From: Actinomycetes bacterium
GTDB taxonomy: Bacteria; Actinomycetota; Acidimicrobiia; Acidimicrobiales; Acidimicrobiaceae
Length of the DNA stretch: 39,850 nt
NCBI GenBank assembly: GCA_021777475.1
Contig: JAJYDM010000012.1
Coordinates: 1-39,850, forward strand
Direction of reading: 5' to 3'
The position numbers were made by a program, and so were the translations under genes. Positions 1 through 9,137 of this stretch are shown in pieces (within the stretch, counting starts at the first letter, position 1; each line of letters begins with the position of its first letter). Under the pieces are notes generated by a model that was given only the letters and a program-made list of their open reading frames with translations, did no database searches and was not told the DNA's origin.

Positions 1-552
1 AAATGTGAAGATTCCTCCATATAAGGCCAATAGCCAAATCCCCGTTCCATCAGGGGTGAAAACAATGCGACAACTGAAACATACGGAAATAGATTGACCT
101 GAAAACTATAGTTACCATGTCATCTGCTAAAACACCGCACCAGGTACCGTATATAGCCAAAACCTTTTCCCCCTGGGGCCAGAGCCATCGCAACCACCAG
201 ATACGTTGGAACCACTCGCTAAGTAGTCGATATCGAGCGCGGAATGGCCCCGGAATTCCTGACTGCTCAAGGTACGTCGGAGGCTATGCGGCCCGTGGTG
301 AGAAACTCGGTTGCAAACCCGAACACAACCCCCTACAGCTGAAACTAAAACTAAAATTACATATAAAGCTACGGATTCGCTTGCAAGACGAAAAAATTGG
401 ATCCTTGGACTATCTTCATTCAGACATCAGCGCCTGGTTTGTCCCTAATCGATGAAATGACTCCTGGGTTTGATGCAGCCCTCTTACAATACGGTGGCGA
501 CACTCCTAACGTAGTCTTCAAAGTGGGTGAGCATCAAGCAGACCCGCGATAG
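1..552. other. Stretch without a supported gene, downstream of argH
   Basis: This stretch lies beyond the argH stop. The only open frame of any length (117-455, plus) gives a 112-residue protein rich in R, H, K and P with no recognisable motif. Part of it is a simple CTGAAACTAAAACTAAAA-like run near 340-357 that reads as alternating Leu-Lys. A small dyad (CCCC...GGGG near 41-56) has no T tract. I found no tRNA T-loop signature and no clear terminator for argH. It may contain the 3' untranslated end of the arg transcript. Confidence 0.5.
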
Positions 553-1944
553 CTACGCGCTCACGAGCGTCTGAAGCCTCATGTCCTCCCTTGCAACCAT
601 GGACCTGAAGCTCTCGAGCTGGATCTTAACAGCCTCTGTGCCTGATCCGCCAAGAGAGAGCCGCCGCTCCACTGATACACCCGGCACCAGCAACTCCGCT
701 GCTTCCGATCCAAGCTGGGGATGGGCCTCTACCAGTTCGCCCAAGTCCACATGACGCTCGAGAGAATCACGTACTAGACCGCCGATGATCGCATGAGCCT
801 TACGAAATGGAACACCTCTCGCCACTAACCACTCAGCAAGGTCTATCGCGCAAAGATACTGCGAATCGGCAGCCCTACGCATCTTCGAGAAGTCGAAACC
901 CGCGCTTGAAAGCATGCCGGAAAGCGACGAAAGCCCTAGAGACAGCTGATTTAGTGCGTCGAACAATGGCTCCTTATCCTCCTGAAGATCCCTGTTGTAA
1001 GAGAGTGGAAGTCCTTTTAGCGTGGCCAGAAAACCGGTCAGCGACCCGATTACCCTGCCAGACTTTCCACGTGCAAGCTCCGCGATATCCGGATTCTTTT
1101 TTTGCGGGAGCATAGAGGAGCCGGTGGAATAAGCGTCATCCAGACGCAGATATCCAAACTCCTCTGTCGACCAAAGAACCAGCTCTTCCCCAATTCTCGA
1201 AAGATGTACCCCAAGCAGCGCTAGATCAAAAAGGGACTCGGCCACAAAATCCCTGTCCGACACCGCATCGAGCGAGTTGTCAAACCTCTTGGCAAAGCCA
1301 AGTTCCATTGCGACGAAGTCTGGATCAAGTGGCAGTGATGAGCCGCCGAGCGCCCCTGCACCCAAAGGCGAGACGTCCAGTCGGGCAATTGTCTCCGTCA
1401 TGCGCTCGAAATCTCTCGCTAGAGCCCAGCCGTGAGCCAGAAAATAATGAGAAAGCAAAATTGGCTGTGCCTTCTGAAGATGTGTGTAACCCGGCAGATA
1501 TACATCCTCCGCCGACTCTGCAAGACCCAGGAGCAACTTTTGAAATTCCAAGATTCTGGCACAAATTCCGCCGAGTTCCCGCTTCGTGAAAAGCCGCAGG
1601 TCGGTAGCAACTTGATCGTTGCGGCTTCTTCCAGTGTGCAGCTTTGCGCCGGTGTCCCCGGCAATCTCCGTGACCCGGCGTTCAATGGCAGTGTGGATGT
1701 CCTCGTCAGAATAAGCAAAGCTAAATTCGCCACTGGCAAGTTCCGTCTCGACTTTATCCAGTGTCTCGAGAAGCTGTCGCGACTCCACTTCAGTGATAAT
1801 TCCCGAAATAGCCAGCCCTTTCACATGCGCTTTTGAGCAAGTTATGTCGTCATGAGCGAGCCTCCTGTCAAAGCTCAACGACTGTGTATACGCAAGAAGC
1901 TCTGACGAGGGGGTTCCCTCAAATCTTCCATGCCATAGGGTCAT
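553..1944 (-). CDS. argH: Argininosuccinate lyase
   Basis: Cytoplasmic last step of arginine synthesis: argininosuccinate is split into arginine and fumarate. The 463-residue length is normal for the family. It opens with LWHGRFEG, typical of ArgH, and carries the fumarase/aspartase superfamily signature GSSMLPQKKNPDIAEL near residue 280, whose flexible loop holds the catalytic Ser. HTGRSRNDQVATDLRL near residue 105 is the other conserved block. The ATG start is supported by an AAGGTGG Shine-Dalgarno just upstream. It is the last gene of the argCJBDFRGH cluster, 81 bp after argG, and no terminator is obvious after it. Confidence 0.98.
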   Translation of the reverse strand: MTLWHGRFEGTPSSELLAYTQSLSFDRRLAHDDITCSKAHVKGLAISGIITEVESRQLLETLDKVETELASGEFSFAYSDEDIHTAIERRVTEIAGDTGAKLHTGRSRNDQVATDLRLFTKRELGGICARILEFQKLLLGLAESAEDVYLPGYTHLQKAQPILLSHYFLAHGWALARDFERMTETIARLDVSPLGAGALGGSSLPLDPDFVAMELGFAKRFDNSLDAVSDRDFVAESLFDLALLGVHLSRIGEELVLWSTEEFGYLRLDDAYSTGSSMLPQKKNPDIAELARGKSGRVIGSLTGFLATLKGLPLSYNRDLQEDKEPLFDALNQLSLGLSSLSGMLSSAGFDFSKMRRAADSQYLCAIDLAEWLVARGVPFRKAHAIIGGLVRDSLERHVDLGELVEAHPQLGSEAAELLVPGVSVERRLSLGGSGTEAVKIQLESFRSMVAREDMRLQTLVSA

Positions 1945-2025
1945 TTGTCCACCTTAAAAGTCTCCACTAAGCGCCTTCAATTCTGACCGGAGAGAGATCG
2001 ATCCTGGCTGAAAAGCGTTATTAAC

Positions 2026-3219
2026 CTAGTCCGAACCGAGTTGTTTCCGTGACCAAGTCTGAACTCCAAGTCCCCAAAGTCTCACGAAACCTTCAGCATC
2101 CTGATGTCTGAAAGCGTCGGCAGGATCGTAGGTTGCAAGTTCATAATCGTAGAGGCCTACCGGCGAGCGCCGACCCTCGACCATCACCCGTCCTGGTTCA
2201 AGTGAAAGCCTGACATCACCGGTCACGTACTTTTGACTGTAGTGCATGAAGGAGTCAATAGCCTGTTTCAACGGCGAATACCATAGACCATCGTAGACAA
2301 GTTCGGTCCACCTTGGACCGAGACGGAGTTTCTCGTGTGACAGATCTCGTTCAAGAGTCAGATCCTCAAGATCTGAGTGCGCCATGACCAAAGCCAATGC
2401 CGCGGGAGCTTCGTAGACCTCGCGAGATTTAATGCCGACACGGCGATTTTCCACCATGTCGATGCGACCGAATCCATATGAGCCAACTATTTTCGTGAGC
2501 TCGGCGATGAGCTGCACTAGCGTCATCCTCTCGCCGTTCAAAGCGGTTGGAATGCCGGATTCAAAGGAGATTACCACCGAGGACGGCTCACTAGCAGTTT
2601 GGATGGTCGTCTGGTATATCCCATTCGGAGGCCTTACCCACGGATCCTCCATCTCGCCGGCCTCAATTGCGCGTCCCCAAAGATTTTGATCGATGGAGTA
2701 AACCTTCTCCTTTGTGGCCATGATCGGAATGTTGTGCCGGGCCGCATAATCGATGGAATCTTCGCGCGAAAGGCCCCATGTTCTAACGGGTGCAAGTATC
2801 TCCAGATCGGGACGTAGTGCGCGAATCGAAACCTCAAAGCGCACCTGGTCATTTCCTTTTCCGGTACAGCCGTGCGCCACCGTTTGAGCCCCATAGCGCT
2901 TTGACGCCTCCACAAGATGTTTTGTTATCACCGGCCTTGACAGGGCGGAAACAAGCGGATACTTGTTTTCGTACATGGCATTTGCAAACAGGGCGGGGAT
3001 TATGAAATCCCGCGCAAACTCATCTTTGGCATCAACCACCTCCGCCTCCACCGCACCAGCGGCAAGCGCGCGATTGCGAATGACATCAAAGTCCTCTCCC
3101 TGTCCAACGTCCACCGCCAACGCAATGACCTCTAGGTCGTGCACCTCCGATATCCATTTCACCGAAACCGAGGTGTCCAGTCCACCAGAATACGCAAGTA
3201 CTACTCTTCCCTTAGACAT
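2026..3219 (-). CDS. argG: Argininosuccinate synthase
   Basis: Condenses citrulline and aspartate with ATP to argininosuccinate in the cytoplasm. The 397-residue product starts MSKGRVVLAYSGGLDTSVS, which contains the N-type ATP pyrophosphatase P-loop SGGLDTS. HGCTGKGNDQVRFE near residue 115 is the conserved citrulline/aspartate-binding block. The start is the ATG preceded by GGAG at a 7-nt spacing. An 83-bp gap separates it from argR upstream; I saw no ARG box there, so expression probably depends on the argC promoter. Confidence 0.98.
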   Translation of the reverse strand: MSKGRVVLAYSGGLDTSVSVKWISEVHDLEVIALAVDVGQGEDFDVIRNRALAAGAVEAEVVDAKDEFARDFIIPALFANAMYENKYPLVSALSRPVITKHLVEASKRYGAQTVAHGCTGKGNDQVRFEVSIRALRPDLEILAPVRTWGLSREDSIDYAARHNIPIMATKEKVYSIDQNLWGRAIEAGEMEDPWVRPPNGIYQTTIQTASEPSSVVISFESGIPTALNGERMTLVQLIAELTKIVGSYGFGRIDMVENRRVGIKSREVYEAPAALALVMAHSDLEDLTLERDLSHEKLRLGPRWTELVYDGLWYSPLKQAIDSFMHYSQKYVTGDVRLSLEPGRVMVEGRRSPVGLYDYELATYDPADAFRHQDAEGFVRLWGLGVQTWSRKQLGSD

Positions 3220-3302
3220 CTATGCACTCCATCCAAATTCTTCCATCACACCAAAAACCCTACCCATCTGCGACTTTATTTGCCCTGAAAGAACCACCAA
3301 GT

Positions 3303-3764
3303 CTAAAGCCCGGCCAGTAAACGCATTGTATGAGCGACGCTTTCTCCGCCCATGTCCTCGTTTGCTATCACCATCACAGTGTCATCGCCCGCAACCGTGC
3401 CTAGGATCTCCTTCATCTGAGACCGGTCGAGAGCGGACGCAACGACATGGGCGCATCCCGGCGGAGTTCTCAACAAGACGATCACGGATGAATAGGTCAC
3501 TTCGACAACCCAGTCCGACATCACGCGCTTCAAGTGCTCTTCCGGTGCAGTCTGATCCTTGGGAAGCTCCGGAACGGCGTAAACGCTGTCCCGCCCTGAA
3601 ACACGCACCTTTATTGCCCCGAGTTCCTCCAAATCCCTAGACACTGTGGCTTGCGTAGCGATGATACCGTCTTCTGCCAACAGCTCAACCAGCTGCGCCT
3701 GCGAAGTCACAACATTATTTTCCAGAATCTTTCCGATCCGGTGTTGACGTTGGTTCTTTGCCAC
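3303..3764 (-). CDS. argR: Arginine repressor ArgR
   Basis: Arginine-responsive hexameric transcription regulator of the ArgR/AhrC family. The N-terminal half is a winged helix (QRQHRIGKILENN, then ATQATVSRDLEELGAIKV, the recognition region). The C-terminal half is the oligomerisation and arginine-binding domain with GTVAGDDTVMVI, whose GDDT motif contacts arginine. I chose the GTG at 3764 (153 residues), 2 nt after the argF stop, because AAGGAG lies 6 nt upstream and the protein then begins VAKNQRQHRI as in relatives. A start at 3845 would only add a tail overlapping argF. Its likely target is the operator before argC, so the cluster would autoregulate. Confidence 0.96.
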   Translation of the reverse strand: MAKNQRQHRIGKILENNVVTSQAQLVELLAEDGIIATQATVSRDLEELGAIKVRVSGRDSVYAVPELPKDQTAPEEHLKRVMSDWVVEVTYSSVIVLLRTPPGCAHVVASALDRSQMKEILGTVAGDDTVMVIANEDMGGESVAHTMRLLAGL

Positions 3765-3766
3765 CT

Positions 3767-4678
3767 TTAACTCCTTGGCCTCACTCCACTCATGAACAAG
3801 AACAATCCCCTCATCACATGCATCCGATTTCGGGCCTGCTCCCAAACGACAGAAGCCGAAGACTCCAAAACATCCCTCGAAATCTCCTCACCCTCATGAG
3901 CCGGAAGGCAGTGCATGACAATTGCATTTGAGCCCGCTTCAGCCATCAGGTTTGAGTCAACCGTAAATCCCGAAAAGTCAGACAGCCGCCGATCGCGCTC
4001 ACGCTCCTGACCCATCGACGTCCAGACATCGGTGTATACCACATCAGCTCCCATGACCGCTTCAGCCGGATCAACATAGAACTCCACCGCACCCATCGAC
4101 TTGAGCCTTTCCCGCTCAAGCTCCTCAAACCAGTATCCTTCAGGCGATGCGATTGAAACTTTCAGTCCCAGCATTAGGCAGCCAAGGGAAAGCGACCGTA
4201 TCACGTTGTTTGAATCTCCAATGTAGGCAATTTTCAAGCCGGGGTGAAATCCAAAGTGAGTCTGAATAGTCGCCAAATCCGCCAAAGCCTGGCAAGGATG
4301 GGAGGCATCAGAGAGCAGGTTGACGATCCCAACATCGGAGCCCAACTTGTCCACCGCACTTACCATTCTGGTCAAAGTGGAATGGGCGAATACCCGCGCA
4401 CCGATATATCTGTGGTAGCTGGCAAGCGTCCGCGCCACGTCCTCCGCGGACTCCCTCTTGTCGATACCGACTTCACCCGAAACCATTGAAACCGGAAGTC
4501 CCCCAAGCTGAAACACTGCGGCTTCACATGAGTTGCGGGTTCTCAGGGAAGGCTTCTCAAAGACTAGACCAACGGAAACATCCGTAAGTACCTTCGGCGG
4601 CGAAGCAACCCGGGACAACTCCAGGATCTCAAGAAGCTCTGCCTTGGAAAGATCGTCTATCTCCAACAAGTGTTTCAC
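3767..4678 (-). CDS. argF: Ornithine carbamoyltransferase
   Basis: Transfers the carbamoyl group of carbamoyl phosphate to ornithine, giving citrulline. Motifs visible in order are FEKPSLRTRNSCEAA (the carbamoyl-phosphate-binding SxRTR block), HPCQALADL, and HCLPAHEGEE near the C terminus with the catalytic Cys. The reading frame is open to 4714, but I place the start at the GTG at 4678. It overlaps the argD stop as GTGA and has GGGGAGG just upstream, giving 303 residues, the usual size, beginning VKHLLEIDDLSK. The substrate carbamoyl phosphate is made by CarAB, encoded at the other end of this window. Confidence 0.97.
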   Translation of the reverse strand: MKHLLEIDDLSKAELLEILELSRVASPPKVLTDVSVGLVFEKPSLRTRNSCEAAVFQLGGLPVSMVSGEVGIDKRESAEDVARTLASYHRYIGARVFAHSTLTRMVSAVDKLGSDVGIVNLLSDASHPCQALADLATIQTHFGFHPGLKIAYIGDSNNVIRSLSLGCLMLGLKVSIASPEGYWFEELERERLKSMGAVEFYVDPAEAVMGADVVYTDVWTSMGQERERDRRLSDFSGFTVDSNLMAEAGSNAIVMHCLPAHEGEEISRDVLESSASVVWEQARNRMHVMRGLFLFMSGVRPRS

Positions 4679-5907
4679 GATGCCTCCCCAATCGATTCTG
4701 TTAGCAAACTGCATGCGCGATCGATTTGCGACGTCGACACAATGATTGGAGGAGCAAGACGAATGATGTGATCACCAATAGCGTTCACGATCAATCCTTT
4801 CTCCTGGCAAAGCTCCACGACCCGCTTGGCTATGGGCCGGTCCAAATGGACCCCCCGCAACAACCCTGAGCCCGACACGTGCGAAACTTCCCGGTTACCT
4901 TCCAAGTGTTTGTCAAATAGGACACCAAGCCTGGATGCCCTTGCCGGTGCGTCAATCTCGATCATCTCTCTAATTGTGGCAAGCGCGGCTGATGCCGCAA
5001 GGGGTTGACCTCCAAATGTTGATCCATGATCTCCTGCCGTAAAAGCATCAGCTACCACATCTTTGGCCCAGCAAGCCCCTATCGGCATCCCTGATCCCAA
5101 AGCCTTAGCCATGGTAACTACATCAGGCAGAATTCCATGGTGTTGAAATCCGAACCATGCTCCCGTACGACCAAGCCCAGTCTGCACTTCATCAATGATG
5201 AGCAGCAACCCCCTACGGTCACACAGGTCACGAACCGCCTGGAGGTAACCGGGACTTGGATCAAGAACCCCGCCCTCACCCTGGATCGGTTCCAACATGA
5301 CGGCGACAGTTTGCGCGGTGATTGCTTCCTCTATGGCCGCCACATCGTCCCAGACGATGTGGGTGAAACCGGGCAAAAGTGGCTCGAATGAAGCCTGCTT
5401 CGATCTCTGCCCCGTAGCACTGAGAGATCCCATGGTACGTCCATGGAAAGAGCCCAATGCGGTTATGATGTGGTGCCGTCCGGTCTCCAGGCCGTACTTC
5501 CTTGCCAGTTTTATCGCAGACTCGTTGACTTCAGCGCCTGAATTGGCGAAGAACACCCGGCCAGATACGTCTTCCGAGCTGCCTAAGAGAATCAGATGGT
5601 TGAGCATGGCCGCTACTTTTGGACCGACTTCGTTTGCAAAAATATTGGAAACGTGCAATAGCTTTTCAGACTGGGCAGAGACTGCTGCCGCAACCATTGG
5701 ATTGGCATGACCAAGTGAGGTCACGGCTATACCCGAGAGAAAGTCCAGGTAAACTTTACCATTTGAGTCGTACACCCAAGCGCCGCTGCCTCGGACCAGG
5801 CATAAAGACGGGTTACCGTAGTTCTTCATCAGAACCGACTCGCTTAGAGCCAAAGGATCAATGCTCTCCAGCGAGTTGTAGAAATCGACCAGAGACTGGT
5901 CCATCAT
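4675..5907 (-). CDS. argD: Acetylornithine aminotransferase
   Basis: PLP-dependent class III aminotransferase converting N-acetylglutamate semialdehyde plus glutamate to N-acetylornithine; such enzymes can also serve lysine synthesis. The 410 residues include FFANSGAEVNESAIKLAR near 120, IIDEVQTGLGRTG near 237 (the Asp that contacts the PLP ring nitrogen), and the Schiff-base lysine in TMAKALGSGMPIGA (Lys268). The start ATG overlaps the argB stop as ATGA, and the end overlaps the argF start, so translational coupling is likely on both sides. Confidence 0.97.
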   Translation of the reverse strand: MMDQSLVDFYNSLESIDPLALSESVLMKNYGNPSLCLVRGSGAWVYDSNGKVYLDFLSGIAVTSLGHANPMVAAAVSAQSEKLLHVSNIFANEVGPKVAAMLNHLILLGSSEDVSGRVFFANSGAEVNESAIKLARKYGLETGRHHIITALGSFHGRTMGSLSATGQRSKQASFEPLLPGFTHIVWDDVAAIEEAITAQTVAVMLEPIQGEGGVLDPSPGYLQAVRDLCDRRGLLLIIDEVQTGLGRTGAWFGFQHHGILPDVVTMAKALGSGMPIGACWAKDVVADAFTAGDHGSTFGGQPLAASAALATIREMIEIDAPARASRLGVLFDKHLEGNREVSHVSGSGLLRGVHLDRPIAKRVVELCQEKGLIVNAIGDHIIRLAPPIIVSTSQIDRACSLLTESIGEAS

Positions 5908-6839
5908 CCGACCTCTTTCGTCGTTTCGCCCAGGTCATCTGACCTGATCATCGTTCCAATACCTTTGTCAGTGAATATCTCTACCAGAATTGCGTGATCC
6001 CGCGTACCATCAAGGATGTGGGCAGATTTCGCACCATTTGCGATGGCGTTAAGACACGATAGAACCTTTGGAATCATTCCACCTGAAACCACTCCCTGCT
6101 CAATCAGGGTTCTCAAACCGTTCGCGTCAATTTGGCGTATAAGAGTGGAGGAGTCCTCTGCCACCATCCGAATCCCCTCGACATTTGTCAGATAGATCAG
6201 CTTTTCAGCATTTATAGCGGCAGCGATAGCTCCGGCAACGGTGTCGGCGTTGATATTGTAGGACTGGCCATTCGCGTCAACTCCGATCGTCGCCACCACC
6301 GGCACTAGACCTTGATTCAACAGCTTCTCAAGAATTGCCGGATTGACCAAATCTACCTTTCCGACGAATCCATGTTCACTCGAATGGGCCGAAGCCATTA
6401 TCAGCCCTGCGTCAGAGCCCGACAAGCCAACGGCAACCGATGCCAGCGAGTTGATGGCAGTTACAATCTCAGGATTTACCTTGCCCACCAACACCATCCT
6501 CGCAATTTCAAGCGTCTCGGCATCGGTCACCCTCAGTCCATCGACGAATTCGGAACCCTTTCCCAGACGCATGAGGTAGTCGCCAATCTGAGGCCCGCCA
6601 CCGTGAACCACCACCGGAAGTATTCCCACCGAGTGCATCAATACGACGTCCTTGGCAAAGGATAACAGGCTATCATCAACGCTGGACGATGAGTCGACAA
6701 TGGCATTTCCACCGTATTTTATGACGATCACCTTGCCGGTAAATCTTCTGATATACGGTAGAGCCTCCACCAGAACCTGGCTCTTTTGCCAGGCACTCTC
6801 GATCTCGTTAGCGCTAAAGTTCGTAACAGAATCAGACAT
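5904..6839 (-). CDS. argB: Acetylglutamate kinase
   Basis: Phosphorylates N-acetylglutamate, the usual control point of the pathway, as a member of the amino-acid kinase family. VIVIKYGGNAI near residue 40 and VVVHGGGPQI near residue 80 are the nucleotide/substrate glycine motifs. The N terminus carries an extra helix (WQKSQVLVEALPYIRRF) before the first strand. In characterised relatives such a helix goes with hexameric, arginine-inhibited enzymes, so feedback inhibition by arginine is a reasonable inference. The ATG follows the argJ TAG directly with no gap, and AGGA lies upstream inside argJ. Confidence 0.97.
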   Translation of the reverse strand: MSDSVTNFSANEIESAWQKSQVLVEALPYIRRFTGKVIVIKYGGNAIVDSSSSVDDSLLSFAKDVVLMHSVGILPVVVHGGGPQIGDYLMRLGKGSEFVDGLRVTDAETLEIARMVLVGKVNPEIVTAINSLASVAVGLSGSDAGLIMASAHSSEHGFVGKVDLVNPAILEKLLNQGLVPVVATIGVDANGQSYNINADTVAGAIAAAINAEKLIYLTNVEGIRMVAEDSSTLIRQIDANGLRTLIEQGVVSGGMIPKVLSCLNAIANGAKSAHILDGTRDHAILVEIFTDKGIGTMIRSDDLGETTKEVG

Positions 6840-8009
6840 CTATGAGGTCCTCATATTCTCGGCTATGTAACCAGGGGTCAGGTCCGTGGTTATGATCTCG
6901 GCGCTTCCATTCCCAAGTCCCAAATCACATACGACCTCAAATTCACGTTGAGACATATACTTTTGTAGCTCCACCGAATCAAAAGCCACTGTGATACCCT
7001 CCCTCGCAACCACAGTTCCGCCATACTTCACCTGCAGCCGGTCAAGGTCAAAACTAGCTCCACTGCTCCCCAGTTCCGAGGCAAGCCGGCCCCAGTAGGG
7101 ATCTGCCCCGTAGAACGAGCACTGGACCAGCTGCGAAGCCGACACCTTTCTTGCAGCTCGGTCAGCCTCGGCATCGCTAGCTGCGCCCACGACCTTTACT
7201 GTGACGCATTTAGTCGCTCCCTCGGCATCCATAGCCATCTGCATGGCAAGAGACCGACACGCCTTAGTCAACAGGTCCTGAAATTCCGCCAGGTCCGCCT
7301 TACCGCTTTTGGCCGAAGAACAACAGATCACCGTATCGTTTGTTGAAGTGCAACCATCGATCACCAGGCGATTAAAGGATTCATCTACGGCTTTCTTCAA
7401 ACAAGAATCAAGGGCTTCACCTGAAATCACGGCATCGGTTGTCAGAACCGCCAACATCGTGGCCATGTTCGGAGCCAGCATTGCCGCGCCCTTTGCCATT
7501 CCCCCGATACGAAAGTTAGACCCTTGCAACGCTATGAGCTTCTCTTTTGTGTCGGTCGTCATGATGGCTTTGGCTGCATCGAGACCATGAGCGGGGGTGC
7601 CACCAAGAAGGTTCACAAGCTTTGGAATACCGGACTTAATCTTTTCAGTGGGCATTGGAATTCCGATAAGGCCGGTGGAGCAAACGAGCACTCGCTCCGA
7701 TGGAATTCCAAGGCCAGCGGCGACAAGCTCACACATTAGCTTGGCATCCGACAACCCCTTGGCGCCAGTGGCCGCATTAGCGTTGCCACTAGAAAGAACG
7801 ACGGCAGATACTTTGTGACCAGAACTATTGAAATGGTCCCTGGAAACCTGGACCGGAGCAGCAGCAGAGAGATTCTGGGTGAACGTGACCGCAGCCGTGG
7901 CCGGTTCGTCCCCGATCACGGCGACCAGAGAGAGGTCCATGCCGCCAGAGTCCTTGATTCCGGACGCAAATCCGGATGCCAGAAATCCCTGCGAAAATAA
8001 AACACTCAT
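6840..8009 (-). CDS. argJ: Ornithine acetyltransferase / N-acetylglutamate synthase ArgJ
   Basis: Moves the acetyl group from N-acetylornithine to glutamate, closing the acetyl cycle; many ArgJ enzymes also make N-acetylglutamate from acetyl-CoA. The precursor self-cleaves before the nucleophilic Thr in the AMLAPNMATML block (Thr184), yielding alpha and beta chains. The family KGxGM motif reads KGAAM here. The frame is open to 8273, but the first 88 residues of that version are basic, do not look like ArgJ, and overlap argC. I start at the ATG at 8009 (389 residues, MSVLFSQGFLASGFASGIK), with an AAAGG ribosome site 7 nt upstream and a 16-nt gap after argC. No argA or argE is seen, consistent with recycling. 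Confidence 0.97.
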   Translation of the reverse strand: MSVLFSQGFLASGFASGIKDSGGMDLSLVAVIGDEPATAAVTFTQNLSAAAPVQVSRDHFNSSGHKVSAVVLSSGNANAATGAKGLSDAKLMCELVAAGLGIPSERVLVCSTGLIGIPMPTEKIKSGIPKLVNLLGGTPAHGLDAAKAIMTTDTKEKLIALQGSNFRIGGMAKGAAMLAPNMATMLAVLTTDAVISGEALDSCLKKAVDESFNRLVIDGCTSTNDTVICCSSAKSGKADLAEFQDLLTKACRSLAMQMAMDAEGATKCVTVKVVGAASDAEADRAARKVSASQLVQCSFYGADPYWGRLASELGSSGASFDLDRLQVKYGGTVVAREGITVAFDSVELQKYMSQREFEVVCDLGLGNGSAEIITTDLTPGYIAENMRTS

Positions 8010-8025
8010 GCGTAACCTTTCAAGA

Positions 8026-9096
8026 TTATGGGTAGAGTCCCAGCAAACCAAGGCCCGTCGTCTCAGGAAGTCCAAGCGCAATATTCGCACACTGAACCGC
8101 CTGGCCAGACGCCCCTTTAACGAGATTATCCAAGGCTGACACTGTAATGACGGTATTGGTCCTTTGGTCATAAGTCCCAAATACCAAGGCATTGTTGGAA
8201 CCCAAGGTGGCTTTGATCGACGGAGGTGACGCAGTCGCAAAGACGAAGGACTCCTCACGGTAGCTTTTGGCAAGCTCTGAGAGAATCAGGTCTGATCCAA
8301 ACATTTCAGGATCGGAGACAGCGGCAATTGCCCTCTGGAACTTCGTCGTGGGCCGGGAGTACGTTGTTGCAAGAATGCCACGATTTGTTGGCAGTAAATG
8401 CGGGGTGAAGAGTACCTTCGAACCCAGGTTCTGTTCGATCTCAGGAGTATGGCGATGGTTCTTAAGCCCATAGACCGAGTAGTTCTCGTCAACCTCGCTG
8501 AACAAATAGCTTGACTTTAGAGAGCGCCCAGCACCGCTCACGCCGCTCGCCGCATCAATAATTATCGAATCGCGCTCAATTAGCCCCGCAGAGAGAAGTG
8601 GAAATAGAGGGAGGGTGGAGCAGGTCACATAGCAGCCCGCGACTGCTATCAGTCGCGCCCCCTTGAGTTGGCTCCTAGTCAATTCAGGAAGCCCGTATAC
8701 CGCCTTTTTGAGGTAAAAAGGAGACGCGTGAGCCGCTTTATACCAAATCGGATAGGCCTCAGGATCCCTCAGCCGAAAATCCGCGGAGAGATCCACGATC
8801 AGTCCGACCTTGTCATACAGCCGCGGAACAATCGCCTGACTCACTCCGTGTGGCAGGGCAAGAAACGCAATGTCCGCATGTTCAATTCCGTCTTCGAGAT
8901 CGTTGATCAACCGATCGGCATCACTGAACACCATGTCACCGTAGTGCGGGAAAAGAGACGGAAACAGTTCAGAGATCGGCTGACCGGCATGGCTCGAAGC
9001 GGCCGCCAATATCACCTCGATATCAGGATGAAACGCGAGTATCCTTAGAAGTTCCGCTCCGGTATATCCGGACGCACCAATCACCACAGATTTCAT
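8026..9096 (-). CDS. argC: N-acetyl-gamma-glutamyl-phosphate reductase
   Basis: NADPH-dependent reduction of N-acetylglutamyl phosphate to the semialdehyde. The 356 residues begin with a Rossmann motif, VIGASGYTGAELLRIL. The catalytic Cys is in AVAGCYVTCSTL (Cys155), and the conserved LSADFRLRD block is near residue 103. This is the first gene of the arg cluster. There is no Shine-Dalgarno before the ATG. Instead, a -10 hexamer ends only 6 nt upstream, so translation probably starts at the mRNA 5' end (see the promoter entry). Confidence 0.97.
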   Translation of the reverse strand: MKSVVIGASGYTGAELLRILAFHPDIEVILAAASSHAGQPISELFPSLFPHYGDMVFSDADRLINDLEDGIEHADIAFLALPHGVSQAIVPRLYDKVGLIVDLSADFRLRDPEAYPIWYKAAHASPFYLKKAVYGLPELTRSQLKGARLIAVAGCYVTCSTLPLFPLLSAGLIERDSIIIDAASGVSGAGRSLKSSYLFSEVDENYSVYGLKNHRHTPEIEQNLGSKVLFTPHLLPTNRGILATTYSRPTTKFQRAIAAVSDPEMFGSDLILSELAKSYREESFVFATASPPSIKATLGSNNALVFGTYDQRTNTVITVSALDNLVKGASGQAVQCANIALGLPETTGLGLLGLYP

Positions 9097-9102
9097 AATC
9101 TA

Positions 9103-9131
9103 ATAATACACAGTACTGAATGATTATGCAA
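9103..9131 (-). promoter_or_regulatory. Predicted argC promoter, leaderless architecture
   Basis: On the minus strand TTGCAT (9131-9126) and TATTAT (9108-9103) are separated by exactly 17 nt, a good sigma-70-type promoter. Six nucleotides then lead to the argC ATG at 9096, so the expected +1 falls on or next to the start codon. The whole element sits in the 41-bp gap between the pheT stop and argC. The distance and the missing Shine-Dalgarno fit leaderless initiation, which is common in actinobacteria. The assignment comes from sequence only. Confidence 0.72.
9117..9130 (-). promoter_or_regulatory. ARG-box-like ArgR operator before argC
   Basis: TGCATAATCATTCA on the minus strand has the TGnAT-N4-ATnCA form of ARG boxes: an imperfect dyad of TGCAT and ATTCA around a 4-nt centre. 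It overlaps the -35 hexamer and the spacer of the predicted argC promoter, where a bound repressor would block polymerase. The repressor gene argR is five genes downstream in the same cluster. I could not discern a clear second box; ArgR often uses two. Confidence 0.65.
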
Positions 9132-9137
9132 GACCAG

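Noticed and set aside
255-330. tRNA-like segment with CGGTTGCAAACCCG
   Set aside because: The stem is only 4 bp, the T-loop consensus is absent, and no acceptor or anticodon arm can be drawn.
117-455. 112-residue open frame on the plus strand
   Set aside because: No motif, odd composition, partly built on a simple repeat, no good ribosome site; likely chance.
6840-8273. Longer ArgJ with an 88-residue N-terminal extension
   Set aside because: The extension overlaps argC and is unlike ArgJ; the ATG at 8009 has a ribosome site and fits family length.
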